Positions 8,499-13,881 of a stretch of DNA of 16,980 nt are shown here, in pieces. The stretch covers positions 1 through 16,980 of the forward strand of contig WQXZ01000020.1 of assembly GCA_009781525.1 (NCBI GenBank). The letters are read 5' to 3'. Source of the DNA: Coriobacteriia bacterium. Its GTDB lineage: Bacteria; Actinomycetota; Coriobacteriia; Coriobacteriales; UBA8131. The notes below the pieces were generated by a model. The model made no database searches. It saw only the letters and a list, made by a program, of their open reading frames with translations, and had not been told where the DNA came from. The stretch's first letter is position 1. The number at the start of each line of letters is the position of its first letter. The translations under genes were made by a program, and so were the position numbers.

Positions 8499-9777
8499 GA
8501 CGACCACGGAAAAACCGTCAGAGAATGTCAGTATAGTTGCTGGCAACCATACTGCAGACAACCAGGCTGCAGGTGGACAGGCTGCAAGCGACCAAGCGCA
8601 GAGCAGGTTGCAGCCGCATGAATTGCTGGTGCTCAGAGCCACGCAGGGCGACGGCGATGCCCTGCAAGAAGTCTGCACTTCTTATGCGCGGAGCATCCTG
8701 TTTCGCTCGCAACGAATCATGGATAACCGGCAGGATGCCGAGGATCTGGCGCAGGAGGTACTGATCAAGGTCTGTACCAAGATCGCAGACCTGAAAGACC
8801 CCAGAGCCTTCAATGGCTGGCTGAACAGCATAATCCTGCACGAGTCTAAGAAGCTTATTACCAGCAACTCCAAGCAAGGCACAGTGCTCAGCGTTACTGA
8901 GTATCTAGATAACATCGAAGAAGAAGACGAAGACTTCCTACCGATGGAATACACTTTGCGCGAAGAGGAGCGCAAGATAATAATCGCCATTATCGACAGG
9001 CTGGCAATCAGGCAAAAAGAAGCAGTGCTGCTGCACTACTTTGACGGTTTGAGTGTTACCGAGACCGCTGAGGTCATGGGTATCACCCAGCAAGGAGTTT
9101 CTCGCTATCTGAAGCTGGCTCGCGAGCGAGTCAAAACCGAAATGTCAAAGCCTGCTGTTATGCCCAGAATCGCATCATCGCAGCTGGGAGCCTTGCCAAT
9201 CGGCATGCTGTTGGCAAGCACCTTACAGCAAGAGGCAGCCAGCTTGCTTTCCGAGGACACCCTATGGGCGGCTCAAGCTGTGCAGAAATGCGCCGAGTAC
9301 TTCACGATTGCCTTTCTTGGCTCGACAGCTGCGCGAAGCGCGGCTCGAGCTGCTGCCAGTGTTGCTCTGGCTGTATCGGTCTTCTTCGGTGCCTGGTTCG
9401 TGAGCAGCCAGATACAAGCTCCAAGCCCGTCTATAGAGATACCAAGAGTTGATGCGCAAGTTACTCAAGAAGAGATACGCATAGTCGGCCTGATCGAGTT
9501 CACCGGTCCAGACTCCAACTATCCAGAGGTAAACCCGACGCAGGCGGCCGCCTATGCCGAGACCGATGCTGGCGACATGTTTGTGACAGAGTGGTGGATA
9601 ACCGCCCTTGAAAGCGAGGAGGTACTAGCTGTGGGCAGTGGCGCAACGATTGATGAGACGCTGATCAGGTTCTGCACAGAGAATGCCGATGGTGAATACA
9701 GGATTTACTTCAACATGTACGATTCTGCAGGCAACAGGTGCTGGTTGATAAGAAGCTTCTACGTCCAGCACCCCTAA
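8491..9777 (+). CDS. Membrane-tethered ECF-type sigma factor with outside Ig-like domain
   Basis: This is a 428-residue protein, about twice the usual length of an ECF sigma factor. Residues 1-42 are a polar Gln/Ala-rich lead. Region 2 lies at about 46-125, with the core-binding motif DAEDLAQEV at 82-90. An acidic linker (EEEDEDF, 143-149) precedes region 4 at about 157-215, whose helix-turn-helix is LSVTETAEVMGITQQGVSRY (187-206). Residues 216-286 are an Ala-rich connector. One transmembrane helix (about 287-305) is preceded by Arg residues, placing the sigma regions inside the cell. Residues 306-428 would be outside and end in YRIYFNMYDSAGN ... RSFYV, a bacterial Ig-like signature. Family knowledge says regions 2 and 4 bind the -10 and -35 boxes. 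Tethering and surface sensing are inference. Translation probably couples to the preceding gene, since the only ribosome site (GGGAGGG near 8468) is distant. Confidence 0.88.
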   Translation: MSKTTTEKPSENVSIVAGNHTADNQAAGGQAASDQAQSRLQPHELLVLRATQGDGDALQEVCTSYARSILFRSQRIMDNRQDAEDLAQEVLIKVCTKIADLKDPRAFNGWLNSIILHESKKLITSNSKQGTVLSVTEYLDNIEEEDEDFLPMEYTLREEERKIIIAIIDRLAIRQKEAVLLHYFDGLSVTETAEVMGITQQGVSRYLKLARERVKTEMSKPAVMPRIASSQLGALPIGMLLASTLQQEAASLLSEDTLWAAQAVQKCAEYFTIAFLGSTAARSAARAAASVALAVSVFFGAWFVSSQIQAPSPSIEIPRVDAQVTQEEIRIVGLIEFTGPDSNYPEVNPTQAAAYAETDAGDMFVTEWWITALESEEVLAVGSGATIDETLIRFCTENADGEYRIYFNMYDSAGNRCWLIRSFYVQHP

Positions 9778-9843
9778 AAGTTGCCCTAGCAAGACCCTAA
9801 CCATCCTTGATTCCCCCAGGAAGGAAAGGGTGCCTTCAATGAA

Positions 9844-9874
9844 GGAGGAGGGAGAGCCTCTCGCTCCCTCCTCC
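9844..9874 (+). terminator. 11-bp perfect hairpin after the sigma factor gene
   Basis: GGAGGAGGGAG (9844-9854) pairs perfectly with CTCCCTCCTCC (9864-9874) around a 9-nt loop, 66 nt after the stop codon. No U-tract follows. It is likely the end of the sigma operon transcript and resembles the hairpin after the giant protein gene in design. Confidence 0.6.
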
Positions 9875-9965
9875 GACCCTATAGTGTCAATGCATTATAG
9901 CAAGCGCACATCATTCAAGGTAGCGTCAGCAAACCTCGCCCTCCAGTTACCTCACCGGTGACTCG

Positions 9966-9994
9966 CAGCGCCTCGCGCCCCCAGCGCCTCGCGC
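9966..9994. repeat. 13-nt direct repeat
   Basis: CAGCGCCTCGCGC occurs at 9966-9978 and again at 9982-9994 (period 16). It lies just outside the left arm of the 53-bp inverted repeat. No coding role is seen. Confidence 0.8.
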
Positions 9995-10003
9995 TCGAAA
10001 ACC

Positions 10004-10198
10004 CCCGCTGCCAAATCGGAAGCAGTTGGTGGCAAAAAATCGGCTTCGTCGGTGCCTGCTGACACGCTTGTACCAAGAAAAACCTACAAAACGCGAGATA
10101 TACCCCACCTATTAACAGGATTATGGGGATAAAACCACTCCCTCCGGCACCGACGAAGCCGATTTTTTGCCACCAACTGCTTCCGATTTGGCAGCGGG
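10004..10198. repeat. Perfect 53-bp inverted repeat with 89-bp spacer
   Basis: The left arm 10004-10056 (begins CCCGCTGCCAAATCGG) and the right arm 10146-10198 (ends CCGATTTGGCAGCGGG) are exact reverse complements over 53 bp. The spacer is 10057-10145. Outside the arms the similarity fades quickly (GGTTTT versus TAGGTTT). The element lies between the convergent sigma and response-regulator genes. It has no recognisable transposase, and I see no target-site duplication. It could be a MITE-like element, an invertible segment, or a very strong two-way transcription stop (the arms contain a six-T run). Confidence 0.95.
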
Positions 10199-10302
10199 TA
10201 GGTTTGAGAGAGACCAGGTGACCAGGTTGTCTGCGTCTGTCGGGTGGCGGCAGGTCGGGGCGGTGGTAGGTGAGGTTAGCGGTTGAGGTTGGATTCAAGG
10301 CT

Positions 10303-11136
10303 CTACCCTTTCTGGTAGAACCGTACTGCCAGTTGGGTGCGGTTTTTCAGCTCCAGCTTCTGCAGGATGCTGCTGATCAGGTTTCGCACAGTACCTTCGC
10401 TGACGTAGAGGGTAGATGCAATTTCGCGATTATCGAGACCCTGGGCGACCAGCTCGGTCACCTCCAGTTCTCTTGCAGTCAGGGTCGCAAAGAGGTGATT
10501 TTCTGCTGGCTGGCCGAGGTCGTCTTGATTGGCAGAGTCGACGGCGGTGCCCACAGCAACGTCGACGGCGGTGCCCACAGCAGCGTCGTTTTCTGTTTCA
10601 CCGACTTGAGGTTTTATCCCCATGATTATCTGATCTATTTTACCCAAGACTTCGCTGCCCAGAACGCTTTGTCCACTCATGACCAGGCGCAGGGCGGGGG
10701 CGATGGTTGCCACGTCTTGCTTGATCAGGTATCCGCGAGTGCCCATTCGGAGGGCGCGGATGATGTAGTCGTCGTCGGCGAAGGTGGTCAGCATGACGAT
10801 TCGGGCATCGGGGTGGGTGCGGAGGATGGCTTCAGCGGCTTCGAGTCCGCTGCGGTTGGGCATTTGGATGTCGGTCAGCAGGATGTCTGGCTGGTAGGTT
10901 TGGTAGAGCTGTTCGGCGGCGATTCCATCGTTTCCGGTGGCGACCACCTTGATGTCAGGTTGGGCTTCGAGAATGGTTTGCAGCGAGCCGAGGATGAAGG
11001 AGTCGTCGTCGATGACTACCAGGCGAATGGCGGGGGCGGCTGGCTGCAGGGGCTGCGGTTCAGCAGGTTGGGCAGGCTGCAGGGGTTGAGCGGGGGAGTC
11101 AGGCTGGGTTGGCGCGGGGAAATCAGGCTGGGTCAT
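10303..11136 (-). CDS. LuxR/NarL-type response regulator
   Basis: This is a 277-residue protein. The ATG at 11136 is 4 nt after the kinase stop codon, with GAAGGG (11149-11144) 7 nt before it; a longer in-frame start at 11229 would lie inside the kinase gene and is rejected. An unusual Pro/Gln-rich lead covers residues 1-36. The receiver domain spans about 37-160: acidic pocket D43-D44-D45, phosphoacceptor D89 in LLTDIQMP, T117, K139. A linker of about 55 residues contains a tandem AVGTAVD repeat. The GerE-type helix-turn-helix is at about 216-277 (LTARELEVTELVAQG ... SEGTVRNLISSILQKL). It should be phosphorylated by the kinase encoded just upstream. Its likely target, by position, is the divergent ABC exporter promoter region. 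Confidence 0.93.
   Translation of the reverse strand: MTQPDFPAPTQPDSPAQPLQPAQPAEPQPLQPAAPAIRLVVIDDDSFILGSLQTILEAQPDIKVVATGNDGIAAEQLYQTYQPDILLTDIQMPNRSGLEAAEAILRTHPDARIVMLTTFADDDYIIRALRMGTRGYLIKQDVATIAPALRLVMSGQSVLGSEVLGKIDQIIMGIKPQVGETENDAAVGTAVDVAVGTAVDSANQDDLGQPAENHLFATLTARELEVTELVAQGLDNREIASTLYVSEGTVRNLISSILQKLELKNRTQLAVRFYQKG
10537..10584 (-). repeat. 24-nt tandem duplication in the regulator linker
   Basis: Two copies of a 24-nt unit (10537-10560 and 10561-10584) differ at one base and encode the repeated AVGTAVD in the flexible linker between receiver and DNA-binding domains. The unit is a multiple of three, so the frame is kept. The near identity suggests a recent duplication by slippage. 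Confidence 0.9.
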
Positions 11137-11140
11137 GGGT

Positions 11141-12292
11141 TTACCCTTCTTTGGGAATCGATACGAACACGCGGAAGCCGTTGCTGAAGCTGGTGTTAAG
11201 GATTCCGCCAAGCGAACGGGCGCGTTCATCCATAGTTGTCAGACCGATGCCAGGATGGGAGGCAGACGGCGAGGTTGTTTGCGGTGGAATGCTGCCGTTG
11301 TCCTGCACTGTCATCTGGTAGAAGTTGGGAAACTCAAGCAGTGAGACCTTGATGGTCGTGGCGTTGGAGTGTTTCAGAGTGTTGGCGAAAGCCTCGCGCA
11401 CAATTACCAGCAGCGAGTAACTGATGGCAGAAGTCGGTGTATCAGTTTGGAAGTCGTAGTTTACTGTCACCTTGATCGGGGTGTCCTGTAGTCCGTCGAC
11501 CGAGCGAGGCAGTGCTTCGGTCTCGCGCGCCAGCATTAATAACTGGGTGTGCAGCTCAAAAGAGTCCTCGTAGAGTCCATGAACACTCTCACGAACGGTG
11601 TCGTAGGCTTCGTGCAGGGTATGGCTGATGTCGGACAGTTTAGCTGTCATGGCATCATCGGCGGTGTGCGTTACCTGCAGGGCTTCGACCTGTAAGACCG
11701 AGCGGGTTAACAGGTGGCCGACGTTATCGTGAATCTCGCGGGCAATACGGCTGCGCTCAGCCAGTGTTGCCAGGCGAAGTTCGAGCGACTGGCGCTCTTC
11801 CAGGTCACGGTTTCGGTTGGCTTGAGCCTGAGCTGTTGCACTTAGCTCGTCGCGGCGGTATCGATAGTCGGTCAGGGTTTGTGCTAGATTATCCGAGCGC
11901 CAGGCACGCAGACAGCAAAGCGAACAAAGCGCCAGGTAGACAAGAGCTGGCAGCGGTGGGACTGCTGCGAGTATTGCAGCAGTGATTGGAGGTAGTATCC
12001 ATGAGAAGCGCAAAAGGGATAAAAGACGATGCTTTGCCAGGTTTCCTAGCCGCCAACAATCGTAGCTGACTATAGGCAAAAAAGCCAAAAGCTGATGTAT
12101 AAATATGCTGCACAAAACATAGGCTAACAGCAGGGTGATTCGCAGTATGCTCGGTATCGTATCAACCTCAAACAGGCTGACGATGCTGACAGCAACAAGC
12201 AGCGCGACAATGTCCCTAACCATGAAAGGCTGCATGACTGCAAGAAAGACACAGAACGCCAAGATAATCAGCTTATCGATAACCCTCTCCAT
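11141..12292 (-). CDS. Sensor histidine kinase, HisKA_3 type
   Basis: This is a 383-residue protein. The N-terminal half (residues about 6-128) holds four or five membrane helices with short loops and no large outside domain, as in intramembrane-sensing kinases. Residues 134-180 form a probable coiled coil. The H-box is ERSRIAREIHDNVGH (179-193) with phosphoacceptor H188. The ATPase domain follows: N-box EAFANTLKHS around N304, G1 box DNGS (331-334), G2 box GIGL (348-351). It should phosphorylate the regulator whose gene begins 4 nt downstream. The kinase has no clear ribosome site. A TAGAAT box ends 8 nt before its ATG, so a leaderless transcript is possible. The divergent ABC-2 exporter suggests sensing of membrane stress or an exported compound; this is inferred from context. 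Confidence 0.93.
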   Translation of the reverse strand: MERVIDKLIILAFCVFLAVMQPFMVRDIVALLVAVSIVSLFEVDTIPSILRITLLLAYVLCSIFIHQLLAFLPIVSYDCWRLGNLAKHRLLSLLRFSWILPPITAAILAAVPPLPALVYLALCSLCCLRAWRSDNLAQTLTDYRYRRDELSATAQAQANRNRDLEERQSLELRLATLAERSRIAREIHDNVGHLLTRSVLQVEALQVTHTADDAMTAKLSDISHTLHEAYDTVRESVHGLYEDSFELHTQLLMLARETEALPRSVDGLQDTPIKVTVNYDFQTDTPTSAISYSLLVIVREAFANTLKHSNATTIKVSLLEFPNFYQMTVQDNGSIPPQTTSPSASHPGIGLTTMDERARSLGGILNTSFSNGFRVFVSIPKEG

Positions 12293-12300
12293 AGACGCTT

Positions 12301-12329
12301 ATTCTACGCTATTGCCCCGCGCAGTCATT
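12301..12329 (-). promoter_or_regulatory. Candidate leaderless promoter of the kinase operon
   Basis: On the minus strand TAGAAT (12306-12301) ends 8 nt before the kinase ATG. A transcript would therefore begin at or next to the start codon, which fits the lack of a ribosome site. The -35 region (AATGAC, 12329-12324) is weak and lies inside the left arm of the 16-bp palindrome at 12319-12355. Confidence 0.4.
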
Positions 12330-12355
12330 GCGTGCTTGACACGCAATGACTGCGC
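12319..12355. repeat. 16-bp perfect palindromic hairpin before the kinase
   Basis: The arms 12319-12334 (GCGCAGTCATTGCGTG) and 12340-12355 pair perfectly around the 5-nt loop CTTGA. As it lies upstream of both divergent genes, it cannot simply be their terminator. It overlaps the candidate -35 box of the kinase promoter, so it may be an operator, or it may be a dispersed intergenic palindrome. Confidence 0.9.
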
Positions 12356-12384
12356 TCGCGAGCCACATACGACCTACGGTGTTA

Positions 12385-12439
12385 ACGGGCTTGACCCGTA
12401 ATCGTGGCGGTGTCGCAAAGAACCTGAATCAAATTCAGG
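12385..12439. repeat. Two further short palindromes
   Basis: ACGGG-CTTGA-CCCGT (12385-12399) has the same CTTGA loop as the larger palindrome 30 bp to the left. CCTGAAT-CAA-ATTCAGG (12423-12439) is followed by ATGACAGTGG, and a similar TTCTGGATGACGG follows at 12459. The cluster resembles dispersed palindromic repeats seen between bacterial genes. I see no coding capacity here. Confidence 0.75.
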
Positions 12440-12463
12440 ATGACAGTGGTAGTTAGATTCTGG

Positions 12464-12494
12464 ATGACGGTTCCTCGGTCATGTATGCTAGAAT
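12464..12494 (+). promoter_or_regulatory. Candidate extended -10 promoter
   Basis: TGCTAGAAT (12486-12494) is a good extended -10 element. ATGACG (12464-12469) lies 19 nt upstream of the TAGAAT hexamer as a weak -35. It points toward the nested terminator and the exporter genes. Confidence 0.4.
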
Positions 12495-12500
12495 GTTGGA

Positions 12501-12598
12501 AGCAGCGCCCGCCTGCCTACTAGCGCATAGACGGGTGCGCTAAGAATTCATTGAAGCGGTTATTGGAGTAGCCGCTTCTTTTTATCTTAGCGCTTTTT
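12501..12598 (+). ncRNA. Possible short RNA or terminated leader
   Basis: From the candidate promoter at 12464-12494, transcription would start near 12501 and meet a terminator about 80 nt later. The transcript has no good ORF. It can form a 5' stem: AGCGCCCG (12504-12511) with CGGGTGCGCT (12532-12541), or AGCGCA (12522-12527) with TGCGCT (12536-12541). That stem shares bases with the outer terminator stem. It may be a free small RNA or an attenuated leader of the exporter operon. No known RNA family is recognised. Confidence 0.35.
12537..12598 (+). terminator. Nested two-step intrinsic terminator
   Basis: The inner stem GAAGCGGTTA (12553-12562) pairs with TAGCCGCTTC (12569-12578), with one G-U pair and a 6-nt loop, and is followed by TTTTT (12579-12583). 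The outer stem GCGCTAAGA (12537-12545) pairs perfectly with TCTTAGCGC (12585-12593) and is followed by TTTTT (12594-12598). U-runs appear only in the plus orientation. It stands 345 nt before the ABC ATPase start and there is no plus-strand gene before it, so it ends a short RNA or acts as an attenuator. Confidence 0.8.
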
Positions 12599-12611
12599 AT
12601 TCCGCCAGATA

Positions 12612-12689
12612 TCACCCCCAAATCTTGCAAGAGCTATTAGCGCCGATATGATCGACGTCGATAGCTCTTGCTATGCTGAGTGCATTCAT
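12612..12689 (-). CDS. 25-residue micro-ORF with perfect ribosome site
   Basis: On the minus strand, AGGAGGTG (12702-12695) lies 5 nt before ATG (12689). The reading frame gives 25 residues, starting MNALSIARAI and ending NSSCKIWG, then TGA. It has one Cys and no clear signal peptide or membrane helix. It points toward the kinase gene, 320 nt away, so it could be a leader peptide or a secreted signal. The family is not recognised. An 11-bp inverted repeat (12627-12637/12661-12671) and the palindrome ATCGACGTCGAT (12651-12662) lie inside it, so the DNA may serve as control sequence as well. Confidence 0.45.
   Translation of the reverse strand: MNALSIARAIDVDHIGANSSCKIWG
12627..12671. repeat. 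11-bp inverted repeat plus 12-bp palindrome
   Basis: GCAAGAGCTAT (12627-12637) and ATAGCTCTTGC (12661-12671) are exact complements separated by 23 bp. ATCGACGTCGAT (12651-12662) is a perfect palindrome and a possible operator. Both fall within the micro-ORF. Confidence 0.85.
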
Positions 12690-12753
12690 GGGTTCACCTC
12701 CTCGTCATGCTACTGTTCACTTTCTGGCTAAGCAACCTCACGCCTTACACAAA

Positions 12754-12794
12754 CGAGGTTTTCTCCACAAGCTAAATATGTGGATAAGACCTCG
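12754..12794. promoter_or_regulatory. Large imperfect palindrome with two DnaA-box-like sites
   Basis: CGAGGTTTTCTCCACA (12754-12769) pairs with TGTGGATAAGACCTCG (12779-12794), with one mismatch and one G-T pair, around a 9-nt centre. The minus strand of the right arm holds the exact DnaA-box sequence TTATCCACA; the left arm has a one-base variant (TTCTCCACA). A 21-bp stretch here (12775-12795, minus) recurs at 15204-15224 with one change. It lies between the divergent kinase and exporter operons and is likely a regulator-binding site. Confidence 0.6.
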
Positions 12795-12824
12795 CTTGCG
12801 ATGAAGGAGGGGCTGTCCAACAAG

Positions 12825-12869
12825 TGACAAATGTCATGGCTGCTTTTGCGAAATGGTGACAGCGGTCAC
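12825..12869. promoter_or_regulatory. Paired TGACA-N3-GTCA operator candidates
   Basis: TGACA-aat-GTCA (12825-12836) and TGACA-gcg-GTCA (12857-12868) share the same layout and start 32 bp apart, about three helix turns. They lie 75-118 bp before the ABC ATPase start, where promoter control would be expected. The response regulator is one candidate binder, but its half-site is unknown. Confidence 0.4.
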
Positions 12870-12942
12870 TTACGCGACCTTATGCCGATTTGCGAGAATG
12901 AATGCGCAAGCTACAGCCGTACGAATCGCAAAGGAGGATGAA

Positions 12943-13878
12943 GTGAGCGTTGTAGAAGTGACTGGTCTGGTCAAGCGCTATCGCGAGTTGGTGGCATTGG
13001 ACAACTTCAATCTGACAATCGAACAGGGAGAGATTTTTGGCTTGCTGGGGCCGAATGGTTCGGGCAAGACCACGGCGATCAACTGCATTTTGCAGCTGCT
13101 GACGTATGACAAGGGTGAAATCAGCCTGTTCGGCGAACCGATGTCGCCAACCAGGTATGACCTGAAGCGTCGTATCGGTATTGTGCCGCAGAACGTGGCT
13201 GTCTTCTCGCAGCTGAACGTGACCGAAAATATCGACTACTTCTGCTCCCTTTATATTACGGATAAGAAAACCAGGGCGGTTCTGGTCGAGGAGGCAATCG
13301 AATTTGTCGGCCTTCAGGAGTATCGTCGTTTTCGTCCGCGTAAACTCTCTGGCGGTTTGATGCGTCGTCTGAATATCGCTTGTGGAATCGCCCACAAGCC
13401 AGAGCTGATTATCTTTGACGAGCCGACCGTTGCTGTTGATCCGCAGAGTCGTAACGCCATTCTTGAGGGCATTCAGCGCCTGAACGCCGAGGGCTCGACG
13501 GTTATCTATACCAGCCACTACATGGAAGAAGTCGAGCAGATCTGCACCCGCATCATGATTATGGATCGCGGTCAGGCTCTGGCAACAGGCACCAATACCG
13601 AGCTGAAATCGATGGTCGGTGTGAACGAGCGCATCGAGGTCGAGCTGGCTGAAGCTGACGAGCAGGCTTTGCAGGTGGTGCGCAATCTGCCACACACCGC
13701 CTCAGCAGTACTCGACGGCAACACCCTGCGCATCACCTGCTCGCAGGGCAGCCACAACCTGACTGACACACTGTCCGCCCTGCAAAGCGCCGAGGTCGCC
13801 TACGGGCGCGTCTACTCCGAACCGCCGACCTTAAACGATGTCTTTCTTGAGATCACGGGCAAAGAACTGAGGGACTAA
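12943..13878 (+). CDS. ABC-2 exporter ATP-binding protein
   Basis: This is a 311-residue protein. The GTG at 12943 is chosen because AGGAGG (12932-12937) stands 5 nt before it and translation then begins just ahead of the first nucleotide-binding strand (SVVEVTGLVKRY). The in-frame ATG at 12853 would add 30 residues unlike the family. Walker A is GPNGSGKT (36-43), Q-loop Q83, signature LSGGL (135-139), Walker B LIIFDEP with catalytic E160, and H-loop H192. The C-terminal part (about 225-311) ends in PPTLNDVFLEITGKELRD, as in DrrA/NatA-type drug or ion exporters. It should power the two permeases that follow. The stop codon is 3 nt before the first permease. Substrate unknown. Confidence 0.95.
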   Translation: MSVVEVTGLVKRYRELVALDNFNLTIEQGEIFGLLGPNGSGKTTAINCILQLLTYDKGEISLFGEPMSPTRYDLKRRIGIVPQNVAVFSQLNVTENIDYFCSLYITDKKTRAVLVEEAIEFVGLQEYRRFRPRKLSGGLMRRLNIACGIAHKPELIIFDEPTVAVDPQSRNAILEGIQRLNAEGSTVIYTSHYMEEVEQICTRIMIMDRGQALATGTNTELKSMVGVNERIEVELAEADEQALQVVRNLPHTASAVLDGNTLRITCSQGSHNLTDTLSALQSAEVAYGRVYSEPPTLNDVFLEITGKELRD

Positions 13879-13881
13879 ATC

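Noticed and set aside
10057..10145. Invertible promoter in the spacer of the 53-bp inverted repeat
   Set aside because: No -35/-10 pair with good sequence and spacing is visible in either direction, and both flanking genes point into the element rather than away from it, so inversion would not switch them on.
9915..10298. 127-codon minus-strand frame with a TTG start and a hydrophobic segment, right after the response regulator
   Set aside because: It runs through both arms of the 53-bp inverted repeat and its spacer, which supplies the hydrophobic part. It has no good ribosome site and resembles no family I know.
10270..11187. 305-codon plus-strand frame
   Set aside because: It is antisense to the well-supported response regulator and its Gly/Val/Asp-rich product is a shadow of that gene.
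12754..12794. DnaA boxes as evidence for a replication origin
   Set aside because: There are only two boxes, no AT-rich unwinding region, and no dnaA, dnaN or partition genes nearby. The same 9-mer also occurs by chance inside the giant gene near 923. A regulatory motif fits better.
12880..13695. 271-codon minus-strand frame
   Set aside because: It is antisense to the ABC ATPase, which has every expected motif; the minus-strand product shows no domain.
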